Shown here: positions 7,753 to 16,284 of the stretch, one piece after another
How positions within the stretch are numbered: the stretch's first letter is position 1
How the letters are laid out: every line of letters begins with the position of its first letter
Assembly: GCF_003852315.1 (NCBI RefSeq)
Contig: NZ_CP027762.1
Span: 1,283,501-1,347,500, forward strand
DNA: 64,000 nt
Source: Pseudomonas sp. LBUM920
GTDB taxonomy: Bacteria > Pseudomonadota > Gammaproteobacteria > Pseudomonadales > Pseudomonadaceae
Direction of reading: 5' to 3'
Position numbers and translations under genes: made by a program
Notes under the pieces: model-generated
Database searches by the model: none
Told to the model about the DNA's origin: nothing
The model's input: the letters and a program-made list of their open reading frames with translations, nothing else

Positions 7753-9139
7753 TATCCGTATCGCCACTGCCGAAGACCAGATCCTTCTGGATAAAGAAGC
7801 CAAGTACTGCTCCTACGGCGACACTGTTCACTACATCGAGCCGCCGCGTATTTTCAGCCGTTGCGAAGGCTCCTACGTGTGGGACACCGAAGACCAGGCC
7901 TACCTCGACCTGCAAATGTGGTACTCGGCCGTCAACTTCGGCTACGCCAACCCGCGCCTGAACAACGCGCTGAAACAGCAGATCGACACCCTGCCGCAAA
8001 TCGCCAGCCAGTACCTGCACAAAGGCAAGATCGAGCTGTCGGAAATGATCGCGGTCGATGCCAAGAAGAAATTCGGCCTCGACGGTCGCGTGCATTTCAA
8101 CGTCGGCGGTTCGCAGTCCATCGAAGACTCTCTGAAGGTTGTGCGTAACGCCACCAACGGCAAAAGCCTGATGTTCGCCTTCGAAGGCGGCTACCACGGC
8201 CGTACCCTCGGCGCGTCGTCGATCACTTCCAGCTACCGCTACCGTCGCCGCTACGGCCACTTCGGCGAGCGCGCGCAGTTCATCCCGTTCCCGTACCACT
8301 TCCGTGGCCCCAAAGGCATGACCAAGGAAGAATACGGCAGCCACTGCGTGCAGCAATTCGCCCGCCTGTTCGAGACCGAATACAACGGCGTGTGGGACCC
8401 GAAAGTCGGCCAGAGCGAATACGCAGCGTTTTACGTCGAGCCGATCCAGGGCACCGGCGGCTACGTGATCCCGCCGATGAACTTCTACCGCGAACTCAAG
8501 CATGTACTGGACCAGCACGGCATCCTCATGGTGTCCGACGAAATCCAGATGGGCTTCTACCGTACCGGCAAGCTGTGGTCGATCGAGCACTTCGACGTGC
8601 AGCCGGACGTGATCGTCTTCGGCAAGGCACTGACCAACGGCCTGAACCCGCTGGGCGGCATCTGGGCGCGTGAAGAGTTGATCAACCCGAAGATCTTCCC
8701 ACCAGGTTCGACGCACTCCACCTTCGCCTCCAACCCGCTGGGGACGGCGGTTGGCCTGGAAATGTTCAAGATGACCAGCGAAGTCGACTACGGCGCGATG
8801 GTCATGGCCAAGGGCAAATACTTCCTGGAAGGCCTGCAGGACCTGCAGAAACGTTTCCCGATCATCGGCGACGTCGATGGCCTGGGCCTGGCCCTGCGCT
8901 GCGAAATCTGTGGCCCGGATGGCTTCACGCCAGACAAGGCGACCCTGGACTACATGGTTGAAGAAGGCATGAAGGGCGACATGGTCGTCGATGGCCAGAA
9001 ACTCGGCTTGATCCTCGACGTGGGCGGCTACTACAAAAACGTGATCACCCTGGCGCCGTCGCTGGAAATCAGCTACCCGGAAATCGACCTGGGCTTGAAG
9101 TTGCTCGAGCAACTGCTGGTGCGAGCGACTAAACGGTGA
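7745..9139 (+). CDS. Class III PLP-dependent aminotransferase
   Basis: 464-residue fold-type I, class III (omega) aminotransferase. PLP phosphate-binding region GGSQSIEDSL is near 121, EGGYHGRT at 147-154, the Asp pairing with the pyridine nitrogen in VSDEIQMGF (Asp265), and the Schiff-base Lys294 in VFGKALTNG. C-terminal residues carry the usual small domain. Class III enzymes move terminal amino groups between omega-amino compounds or aldehydes and keto acids. Start overlaps the phosphatase and the stop overlaps the next gene, so it is inside a coupled operon. The specific substrate is not readable. Confidence 0.88.
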   Translation: MSDIRIATAEDQILLDKEAKYCSYGDTVHYIEPPRIFSRCEGSYVWDTEDQAYLDLQMWYSAVNFGYANPRLNNALKQQIDTLPQIASQYLHKGKIELSEMIAVDAKKKFGLDGRVHFNVGGSQSIEDSLKVVRNATNGKSLMFAFEGGYHGRTLGASSITSSYRYRRRYGHFGERAQFIPFPYHFRGPKGMTKEEYGSHCVQQFARLFETEYNGVWDPKVGQSEYAAFYVEPIQGTGGYVIPPMNFYRELKHVLDQHGILMVSDEIQMGFYRTGKLWSIEHFDVQPDVIVFGKALTNGLNPLGGIWAREELINPKIFPPGSTHSTFASNPLGTAVGLEMFKMTSEVDYGAMVMAKGKYFLEGLQDLQKRFPIIGDVDGLGLALRCEICGPDGFTPDKATLDYMVEEGMKGDMVVDGQKLGLILDVGGYYKNVITLAPSLEISYPEIDLGLKLLEQLLVRATKR

Positions 9140-10056
9140 GCACTTCCGGGATCGACCTCGGTGAAGGTGATGCCGGCTTCGTTCTCGGTGAAGGTCCGGT
9201 CGGGATCCTGTTGATCCACGGCCTGACCGGCACCCCGACGGAATTGCGTCAAGTCGCCAAAGGCTTGGCCAAGGCGGGTAACTGCACGGTGTACGTGCCC
9301 ACCCTGGCTGGGCATTGCGGCGACAACGGCGACCTGCAAGCCACCGGCTGGCTGGACTGGTACGAAGGCGTGCGCAATACCTTCGTGCAGGTCAAGCAAC
9401 GTCACGAGCAGGTATTTGTCGGTGGCTTGTCCATGGGGGCGGTGATGTCGATGTACGTGGCCGCCGAACACCCTGGGCAAGTCGCCGGGCTGTTGATGTA
9501 TTCCACGACCTTGAAATATGACGGCTGGAGTATTCACAAGCTGGCGTTTCTCACGCCACTGCTGATGAAGATTCCGTTCGGCGTACACATCTGTCGCTTC
9601 GAAGAGAAGCCGCCTTACGGCATCAAGAACGAGCGCCTGCGGGCCATCGTCGAGCGTCAGATGAAGGAAGGGGAGAGCAGCGAAGCCGGTTTGCTGACCA
9701 TGGAAGGCATTACGGTGCGCGAGTTGCACCGCATGAACGCCGTGGTCAAGAAACGCATGCCCGAGGTCAAGGTACCGGCGCTGGTTTTGCACTCCATCGA
9801 GGACGACATCACCAGCCGCTGGAACGCCGATTACGTGGAGCGCCATTTGGGCGGCCCCGTGACCAAGATCCTGTTGGACAACTGCTACCACATGATCACC
9901 GTCGACCTGCAATACCGACGCGTGATCGAGTTGAGCGCCGAGTTTGTCGAGCAACATGCCTGCGTCAGTCGCACGCGCGCTGCCAGTGGCGAGCGGGCTT
10001 GCCCCGCGGTGGGTGGCGCCGCCGCCCCATCACTGACACTGCATGCTTCCAGTTAG
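9136..10056 (+). CDS. Alpha/beta hydrolase, carboxylesterase type
   Basis: 306-residue esterase of the Est30/monoacylglycerol-lipase type. The oxyanion segment is LLIHGLTGTP (25-34), nucleophile Ser99 in GGLSMGAV, acid Asp223 or Asp224 in LHSIEDD, and His252 in NCYHMIT. The start is a GTG overlapping the previous stop (GTGA). The last 23 residues (284-306) are encoded inside a REP element and have no counterpart expected in the family, which should end near EFVEQH at 274. No signal peptide. Role in the operon is unknown; hydrolysis of an acyl or ester intermediate is plausible. Confidence 0.83.
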   Translation: MSTSGIDLGEGDAGFVLGEGPVGILLIHGLTGTPTELRQVAKGLAKAGNCTVYVPTLAGHCGDNGDLQATGWLDWYEGVRNTFVQVKQRHEQVFVGGLSMGAVMSMYVAAEHPGQVAGLLMYSTTLKYDGWSIHKLAFLTPLLMKIPFGVHICRFEEKPPYGIKNERLRAIVERQMKEGESSEAGLLTMEGITVRELHRMNAVVKKRMPEVKVPALVLHSIEDDITSRWNADYVERHLGGPVTKILLDNCYHMITVDLQYRRVIELSAEFVEQHACVSRTRAASGERACPAVGGAAAPSLTLHASS

Positions 10057-10115
10057 AACCGAGGTGCCTGGGTTTGGGGCTGCTCCGCCCACCGCGGAGC
10101 AAGCCCGCTCGCCAC
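9986..10115. repeat. REPIN overlapping the 3' end of the esterase gene
   Basis: Arms GTGGCGAGCGGGCTTGCCCC (9986) and GGAGCAAGCCCGCTCGCCAC (ends 10115) are inverted. The left arm is translated as the C-terminus of the esterase; the right arm lies upstream of the acyltransferase gene. Confidence 0.85.
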
Positions 10116-10140
10116 AAGAAATAGAAAAAAAGGGAAACCC

Positions 10141-11265
10141 GTGATCACCGCTCAAGCCTTCTCGACTATCCGGGCCATCCAGCGCAGTGCCTGGAACGAC
10201 TGTTTTCCCGGTGCCCTGGAGGATTGGGATTTTTACGTCGCCGTGGAAAACGCGGCCATTGATGACTTCAAATGGCGTTACCTGGCCGTTTACGAAGATG
10301 AAACGCTGGTGGCAGTGGCCGCTGCGTTCATCACCCATTATCGCCTCGACACCACGGTGTCGGGTGCCGGCAAGCGTTTTACCGAACGCCTGGAGCGACT
10401 GTGGCCGGGTGTTTTGCGGCTGCCGCTGTATGCCATTGGCTCGCCGATAGCCGAGCGTTGCGACGCTGGTATTGCAAGCGCCATACCCCAGGCGCGGCGC
10501 CCAGTGTTGCTCAAGCAGTTGCTGCAAGCCGCGCGACAGGATGCCAATGCCTTCGGGATTGGCCTGGTGGCGGTCAAAGATGTACCGACCGACGACCCGC
10601 ACTGGGCAACCAGTTGCCGCAGCGCAGGTTTCCAGAGCATGCCGAGCTTGCCCAGCGGTCTGCTGACGGTGCCCTACGGTTCGGTAGACGCCTACCTTGG
10701 CTCGTTGTGCAAATCGACGCGCAAGGACCTGCGCCGTAAACTGCGTGCGCCGGGCCCGCGCGTGGAGTGGCGGCGCAATATTGATGATGTATTGCCGCAG
10801 GTCATGCGCTTGTACGAGGCCACGCTCGCGCGCTCGCAGCTGCAGTTCGAACGTTTGCCGGCGCGTTACTTCACCGGCATCCTCGAACGGCTTGAAGGGC
10901 GTGCGGTCTGTGTTCTTTATTGGGTGGACGAGCACCTGGTGGCGTTCAATCTGATCCTGCTGGACCAGCACCGCCTGATCGACAAGTTCTTTGGGCACGA
11001 CATGGCATTCAGCCGCGAATACAACCTGTACTTTCGCAGTTGGCTGACCAACGTCGACTACTGTATTCAGCACAAAATCCCTGTGTACGAGTGCGGTCAG
11101 GAAGGGTATGCCAGTAAGCTGCGCCTGGGGTGCGAGTTCCAAGGCAACAGCATGTTCTTCCGTCACCGTAACCGGCTGGTCAACAGCCTGCTCAAGCTCG
11201 TGAAAATGTACCTGAGACCGGACCGTTCCGACCCTGCCATGGCTGCTGCGATAAGCGAAACCTGA
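10141..11265 (+). CDS. BioF2-like GNAT acyltransferase
   Basis: 374 residues resembling the FemAB/BioF2-like acetyltransferase fold (duplicated GNAT). Features are a CKSTRKDLRRKLR basic helix near 190, HLVAFNLILLDQHRLIDKFFGHD in the C-terminal GNAT half, and YNLYFRSWL with ECGQEGYASKLRLGC near the end. Such proteins transfer acyl or aminoacyl groups to amines. The ribosome-binding site AAAAAGGGAAA precedes the start, 84 bp after the esterase stop with a REP in between, and its stop codon overlaps the kinase ATG. Likely part of the same biosynthetic unit; the substrate is unknown. Confidence 0.8.
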   Translation: MITAQAFSTIRAIQRSAWNDCFPGALEDWDFYVAVENAAIDDFKWRYLAVYEDETLVAVAAAFITHYRLDTTVSGAGKRFTERLERLWPGVLRLPLYAIGSPIAERCDAGIASAIPQARRPVLLKQLLQAARQDANAFGIGLVAVKDVPTDDPHWATSCRSAGFQSMPSLPSGLLTVPYGSVDAYLGSLCKSTRKDLRRKLRAPGPRVEWRRNIDDVLPQVMRLYEATLARSQLQFERLPARYFTGILERLEGRAVCVLYWVDEHLVAFNLILLDQHRLIDKFFGHDMAFSREYNLYFRSWLTNVDYCIQHKIPVYECGQEGYASKLRLGCEFQGNSMFFRHRNRLVNSLLKLVKMYLRPDRSDPAMAAAISET

Positions 11266-13043
11266 TGATCACCAAAACCCGCCAGAAAGCCCGCCCCTTT
11301 GCCATTTCGCGCTGGAGCGTCCAGCGCAAGCTGGTGCTGGCGTTCTGGCTGGTCAGCGTTATTCCCACCATGATCGCCGCCGAGCTGGCGGCGACCACGC
11401 TGTCGCAGATTTTCGACAGTAACGTGCGTATCTGGCTGCAAGAGTCGACCAAGATCGTCAAGGACGAAATCGGCGACATCCTTCATGACAACGCGCGCAT
11501 GGCCAAGCTGTTCCTGCGCTACACCAGCCCGCCTTCGACCAAGCAGGCCGCCAAGCACGACCGGCTGACCGCCGACATTGCCGACGCCACGGACATCGAC
11601 GTGGTCGCGCTGATTCGCGTGAGTGATCACAAGGTCGTGTTCAGCACGGCCTCCGACGATGTGGTCAAGCAGATCGACCTGACCAGCAACGCGGTGCTGC
11701 AAACCGTGCAGGTGGCGGGCGTGAGTACGGGCCTCGTGGTCTCGACCTTCGAAACCACCCAGGAAGGCGTCGACTACCTGCTGTTGGTGGCGACGTACCT
11801 GGACAGCAGTTTCCTCACCAGCGTGGCCGATGTGCATTCACTCGACCTGCGCCTGTACCTGGCCAACCCGTCGGGCTTTAACGAAATCTTCTCGACCCAG
11901 CGTTTCGAAAATCACCCCTCGCGCATTCCCAAGGACGTCGAAACGGCCATGCGCGCCACCAAGCAGCCGAGCGAGCAGTTCACCAACAACTACAGCGGTC
12001 TGTATTGGCCAATCTTCAATGATGCCGGCGACCTGCAAGGGGTGATCTTCAGCGGTCTGCTACGCCATACCAGCCTGGTCGGGCTGGTGAATCAGAGCAA
12101 CCTGTTCGTGCTGATTTTCCTGCTCAGCTCGGCGTTGTCCCTGGGCGCCGGGGTGCTGGTGTCGCGGCGCCTGACCAAACCGCTGCGCGATTTGTCCCAA
12201 GGCGTGGACGCGGTGATCTCGGGTCATTACGAACACCGCGTATTGGTCACTGGCGGCGATGAGCTGGCGCAGTTGAGCAGCACCTTCAACCACATGACCG
12301 AGCGCCTGGGCGAACTGCATCACCTTGAAGCTCAGTTGCGCCGTCGCGATCGGCTGCACGCCCTGGGCGAAGTCGCCATGGGCCTGGCTCACGAGATCCG
12401 CAACCCGCTGGGCATCATCAAAACCGCGACCCAATTGTTGCACCGTCGCGCCGACCTGGCGGAAACCGACAAGCGCCACCTGGAATACGTGATCAGCGAG
12501 GTCAGCCGCATCAACGACCTGATCACCGAATTCCTTGATTTCGCCAAACCCAACCCGCCGCTGCGTGTGCAGCAGCCGGCGCGTGCGCTGGTGGAAGAGA
12601 TCCTCGGTTTCTGCAGCCCGGAACTGTCCACGCATAACATTGACGCGCAGATTGACGACCAGGCACCCGGTGCGACGATCTATGCCGATGCCAAACAACT
12701 CAAGCAGGCGTGCCTCAACCTGATTCTCAACGCCATCGACGCGATGCCCGAAGGCGGGCGTCTGACCCTGGGCATTCGCAGTGTCGACGGCAACACGGTG
12801 ATCAGCATCGCCGACACCGGCCAGGGCATCCCGGCGGATATGATCGAGCGGATCTTCACACCGTTCGTCACCACCAAGGCCTCGGGCACGGGCCTGGGCC
12901 TGGCAAAAGTCTATTCGATCATGGAAAGTCACGACGGCAGCATTGAATGTGCCAGTGAGAAAGATGCCGGCGCCACCTTCAGCCTGTACATTCCGGCCCA
13001 GGGTGATGACGACGGCGACGATGAGGATGGTCATGACGCATAA
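11265..13043 (+). CDS. Membrane histidine kinase of the operon's two-component system
   Basis: 592-residue sensor kinase: basic N-terminus, TM1 at 23-45, a periplasmic sensor domain of about 230 residues (Cache-like by size, unassigned), TM2 at 279-300, HAMP (about 300-352), HisKA with His376 in AHEIRNPLG, and HATPase with N box NLILNAIDAM, DTGQGIP and GTGLGLA. An acidic tail DDDGDDEDG ends it. It overlaps the acyltransferase by 1 nt and the regulator by 11 nt, so sensor, regulator and enzymes share one transcript. The ligand is presumably the substrate or product of the pathway, which is inference. Confidence 0.92.
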   Translation: MITKTRQKARPFAISRWSVQRKLVLAFWLVSVIPTMIAAELAATTLSQIFDSNVRIWLQESTKIVKDEIGDILHDNARMAKLFLRYTSPPSTKQAAKHDRLTADIADATDIDVVALIRVSDHKVVFSTASDDVVKQIDLTSNAVLQTVQVAGVSTGLVVSTFETTQEGVDYLLLVATYLDSSFLTSVADVHSLDLRLYLANPSGFNEIFSTQRFENHPSRIPKDVETAMRATKQPSEQFTNNYSGLYWPIFNDAGDLQGVIFSGLLRHTSLVGLVNQSNLFVLIFLLSSALSLGAGVLVSRRLTKPLRDLSQGVDAVISGHYEHRVLVTGGDELAQLSSTFNHMTERLGELHHLEAQLRRRDRLHALGEVAMGLAHEIRNPLGIIKTATQLLHRRADLAETDKRHLEYVISEVSRINDLITEFLDFAKPNPPLRVQQPARALVEEILGFCSPELSTHNIDAQIDDQAPGATIYADAKQLKQACLNLILNAIDAMPEGGRLTLGIRSVDGNTVISIADTGQGIPADMIERIFTPFVTTKASGTGLGLAKVYSIMESHDGSIECASEKDAGATFSLYIPAQGDDDGDDEDGHDA

Positions 13044-14430
13044 CGTATTGGTAGTGGACGACGAGCCCAAGCTCTGCGACTTGCTGTCGTCGGCCCTGAG
13101 CCAGAACGGCATTCAGGTATTTACCGCAAGCAACGGCCTGCACGCGCTCAAGGTGCTGGAACAGGAAGACATCGACCTGGTGATCAGTGACTGGCGCATG
13201 CCCGGCATGGACGGCCCGGCGCTGCTGGCCGAGATCAAGGTGCGTTTTCCGGACTTGCCGGTGATCGTGATGACCGCCTACAGCACGGTGAAAAACGCCG
13301 TGCAGTCGATGCGCAACGGCGCCTATGACTACATTGCCAAGCCGTTCGACATCGACGAACTGGACATCACCGTAGCCAAGGCCTTGCAGTTTCGCGACAT
13401 CATGCGCGACAACGCGCGGCTGCGCGCCGAACTCGATCACCATGCGCAGTTTGACAGCCTGGTGGGTGACAGCCCGGCGTTTCGCCAGGTGCTGCATGCA
13501 ATCGATTCGGTGCGTGACAGCAACGCCACTATCCTGCTGACTGGCGAAAGCGGCACCGGCAAGGAAATGGTCGCGCGCGCGATCCACAAGCATGGCAGCC
13601 GTGCCGACAAGCCATTTGTAGCGGTCAACTGCGCGGCGATTCCGGAAGGCTTGCTGGAAAGCGAAATGTTTGGCCATCGCAAGGGCGCCTTTACCGGCGC
13701 CGTGGCGGATCGGGTCGGGCGCTTCATGCAGGCTGACAAGGGCACGCTGTTTCTGGATGAGGTGGGCGACATGCCTCTGGCGTTGCAGGCCAAGATTCTG
13801 CGCGCGTTGCAGGAGCGGGTGATCGAGCCGGTGGGCGACCCGCGCGAGCGCAAGGTGGATGTGCGGGTGATCGCCGCCACCAACAAAAACCTGCTGGACG
13901 CGGTGGCCAATAAAGAGTTTCGCGAAGACCTGTATTACCGCCTGAATGTGTTCCCGATCCCGCTGCCGGCCCTGCGCGAACGCGCCGAGGACATCGTGCC
14001 CCTGGCCCGGCACTTCGCCCAGACTCTGAGCGCCACCGCCGGCAAACGCATCACCGGGTTCAGCCCGGAGGCCTTGCAGGCCATGGCCGCGTACAGCTGG
14101 CCGGGGAATATCCGCGAGCTGCAAAACTGTGTGGAGCGCGCAACCATCGTCGCCGCCAAACCGGTGATCGAAGACATCGACCTGCCGGCCTACCTGTTTG
14201 CTTCAAAACCGGCAGAGGACGGCGTCACGGCGTTGCTTGGGGACAACCCTGGCGTGCCTGCGGACCTGGACGCGGCGCTGGCGGACGTCGAGAAAACCTA
14301 CATCCTGGCGGCGTTGCACGAGAGCAACGGCGTGCAGGCTGCCGCGGCGGCGAAAATCGGGATTTCAGAAAGGAGCTTCTGGTATCGGTTGAAAAAGCTG
14401 GGGATTCAGGTCGACAAGATCGTCCGCTGA
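13033..14430 (+). CDS. NtrC-family sigma-54-dependent response regulator
   Basis: 465 residues: receiver (phosphoacceptor Asp53 in ISDWRMPGMD), AAA+ domain with Walker A GESGTGKE at 171-178, the sigma-54 contact loop GAFTGA at 218-223, Walker B GTLFLDEVGD, and a Fis-type HTH at the C-terminus (AAAAKIGISERSFWYRLKKL). The start was set at 13033 (MTHNVLVVDDEP), inside the 3' end of the kinase gene. All motifs needed for RNA polymerase sigma-54 activation are intact. Its likely target is the operon's own -24/-12 promoter at 6975. Confidence 0.93.
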   Translation: MTHNVLVVDDEPKLCDLLSSALSQNGIQVFTASNGLHALKVLEQEDIDLVISDWRMPGMDGPALLAEIKVRFPDLPVIVMTAYSTVKNAVQSMRNGAYDYIAKPFDIDELDITVAKALQFRDIMRDNARLRAELDHHAQFDSLVGDSPAFRQVLHAIDSVRDSNATILLTGESGTGKEMVARAIHKHGSRADKPFVAVNCAAIPEGLLESEMFGHRKGAFTGAVADRVGRFMQADKGTLFLDEVGDMPLALQAKILRALQERVIEPVGDPRERKVDVRVIAATNKNLLDAVANKEFREDLYYRLNVFPIPLPALRERAEDIVPLARHFAQTLSATAGKRITGFSPEALQAMAAYSWPGNIRELQNCVERATIVAAKPVIEDIDLPAYLFASKPAEDGVTALLGDNPGVPADLDAALADVEKTYILAALHESNGVQAAAAAKIGISERSFWYRLKKLGIQVDKIVR

Positions 14431-14453
14431 GATTCGGGTGATTCGCACCTCTG

Positions 14454-14547
14454 AATGTGGGAGCGGGCTTGCTCGCGAAAGCGGTGATTCAGTCAGCGGA
14501 TATATCGACTGACGCGCCGCCTTCGCGAGCAAACCCGCTCCCACATT
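14454..14547. repeat. REPIN (GTGGGAGCGGGCTTGCTCGC class)
   Basis: Inverted arms ATGTGGGAGCGGGCTTGCTC and GAGCAAACCCGCTCCCACAT around a 50-bp spacer, 23 bp after the operon's last stop codon. It may also stabilise the 3' end of the transcript; no separate terminator is seen. Confidence 0.85.
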
Positions 14548-14596
14548 TTTAATTGAGGTGTGTCAGGTCACCCTTGCCCATTTTTGACCGCGGTTG

Positions 14597-14935
14597 TCAG
14601 CTATGCAGGCGCACCCACACGCTCACCAACACCGTCGCTGCCATTAACCATGCCACCGCCGCCACGGCGAGTGACGCCTCCAGGCGCAGGCGGTCGACCA
14701 TCACATACAGCGTCGCCAAATACACAAAATACGGAATGATCGACCACATCCCAAACACGATGGTGGTCTTCAGGTCCTCCACCGAGCGGCCCTTGCCGAC
14801 GATGTAGTGCGCAATCAACGCAAAGGTCGGGAACAGCGGCACCAGCCCCGCGATGTAATAGTTTTTGGTCTTGGCCAACGCCGCCAGGACCAACACCACC
14901 GCCGCGCCAATGGCGGCCTTCAAGAATAGATCCAT
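14597..14935 (-). CDS. glpM: GlpM family membrane protein
   Basis: 112-residue inner membrane protein with four likely transmembrane segments (about 5-20, 28-48, 58-82, 88-108). The stretch AKTKNYYIAGLVPLFPTFAL is what I recall as typical of GlpM, described in P. aeruginosa as a membrane protein affecting alginate production and encoded after glpD. Here it is not at glpD (26.1 kb) but directly after aauR, with start and stop codons touching at 14935. It could therefore be a paralogue rather than the orthologue. Confidence 0.75.
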   Translation of the reverse strand: MDLFLKAAIGAAVVLVLAALAKTKNYYIAGLVPLFPTFALIAHYIVGKGRSVEDLKTTIVFGMWSIIPYFVYLATLYVMVDRLRLEASLAVAAVAWLMAATVLVSVWVRLHS

Positions 14936-16284
14936 CAGTGGCTCAACCCGTATTTCTTGACCTTGTCGAACAGGGTGGTCTTGGCCATTCCCAGTTCCAA
15001 GCTGGCCTGGGTCAGGTTGCCGCCGCTGCGCTGCAGGGCATCGTTGAGCAGGTTGCGCTCGAAGGCTTCCACCGCTTCGGTGAAGGCCAGGCCGTGGTTA
15101 CTGTTGCCGTTGCCGCTTTTCTTGAAGGCGGGCAAGCCCAGGGCAAAGCGCTCGGCGACGTTGCGCAGTTCGCGCACGTTGCCTGGCCAGTCGTGGCTCA
15201 TCAGTGTCGATACGGTCTGGTTGTCCAGCTCAGGCGCGGTGCGATCAAAGCGCAGGGAGGATTGCTGCAGGAAATGCTCGAACAACTGCAGGATGTCTTC
15301 GCGACGTTCGCGCAACGGCGGCAGTTCCAGGGTTACCACGTTGAGGCGGTAGTAAAGGTCGCTGCGAAATTGGCTGGCGCGGCTCAGCTCATCGAGGTCG
15401 GATTTGGTGGCGGCGATCACCCGGCAATCCACGGCCACGCTCTGGTTCGAGCCCAGCCGTTCAAGGGTGCGTTCCTGTAACACCCGCAGCAGTTTTATCT
15501 GCAGGTTGATCGGCATGCTTTCCACTTCGTCGAGAAACAGCGTGCCTTCGTGGGCGTGCTCGATCTTGCCGATGCGACGCTTGCCGGCGCCGGTAAAGGC
15601 GTTGGCTTCGTGGCCGAAAATCTCGCTTTCGAACAGGTTTTCCGGCAAGCCGCCGCAGTTCAGGGCAACGAACTGATGGGAATGGCGCCGGCTGAAATCA
15701 TGCAGGCAGCGCGCGACCAGTTCCTTGCCGGTGCCGGTCTCGCCTTCGATCAACACGTTGGCCGACGTGTCGGCGACGTTGGCGATCAGTTCGCGCAGGT
15801 TCTGCATCGCCGGCGAGCGGCCGATGATGCGGCCCTCCAGCGAATCACGTTCGGCCAGCTGGCGGCGCAGCGACCACACTTCTCGCGCCAGCCCGCGTTG
15901 CTCCAGGGCGCGTCGCGCGACGTCGACCAGGCGTTCGGGGGAGAAGGGCTTTTCCATGAAGTCGTAGGCGCCATTGCGCATGGCCCCGACGGCCATCGAA
16001 ATATCGCCGTGCCCGGTGATCAGCACCACCGGCAGGCTTTTATCCAGCGCTTTGAGGCGTGTCAGCAGCTCCAGACCGTCGATGCCCGGCAGGCGAATGT
16101 CGCTGATGACGATGCCGGCAAAGTTCTCGCCAATGCGCTTGAGGGCTTCTTCGGCACTGCCCACGCCCACGCTGGGAATGTCTTCCAGCGCCAGGGCCTG
16201 TTGGCAGCCGAGCAGCACATGGGGATCGTCCTCGACGATCAGAACGGTGAGTTCGTCTTTTGCGGCTGTGGTGTCTGTATTCAT
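14935..16284 (-). CDS. aauR: Sigma-54-dependent response regulator AauR
   Basis: 449 residues: receiver with Asp62 (VISDIRLPG), AAA+ domain with GETGTGKE at 181-188, and a Fis-type HTH (GGNLTQASLELGMAKTTLFD). It belongs to the DctD-like branch. In P. putida AauR controls uptake and metabolism of Asp and Glu, and its gene sits with the importer genes as here. The sigma-54 contact loop reads NAFTGA (228-233) instead of GAFTGA; the critical FTGA is kept, so I expect activity. It overlaps aauS by 4 nt and meets glpM at one base. Confidence 0.9.
   Translation of the reverse strand: MNTDTTAAKDELTVLIVEDDPHVLLGCQQALALEDIPSVGVGSAEEALKRIGENFAGIVISDIRLPGIDGLELLTRLKALDKSLPVVLITGHGDISMAVGAMRNGAYDFMEKPFSPERLVDVARRALEQRGLAREVWSLRRQLAERDSLEGRIIGRSPAMQNLRELIANVADTSANVLIEGETGTGKELVARCLHDFSRRHSHQFVALNCGGLPENLFESEIFGHEANAFTGAGKRRIGKIEHAHEGTLFLDEVESMPINLQIKLLRVLQERTLERLGSNQSVAVDCRVIAATKSDLDELSRASQFRSDLYYRLNVVTLELPPLRERREDILQLFEHFLQQSSLRFDRTAPELDNQTVSTLMSHDWPGNVRELRNVAERFALGLPAFKKSGNGNSNHGLAFTEAVEAFERNLLNDALQRSGGNLTQASLELGMAKTTLFDKVKKYGLSH

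Noticed and set aside
14935..16284. NAFTGA in place of GAFTGA taken as an inactivating change in AauR
   Set aside because: The contact residues FTGA and the ATPase motifs are intact, and target sites and promoter are present, so loss of function is not supported.
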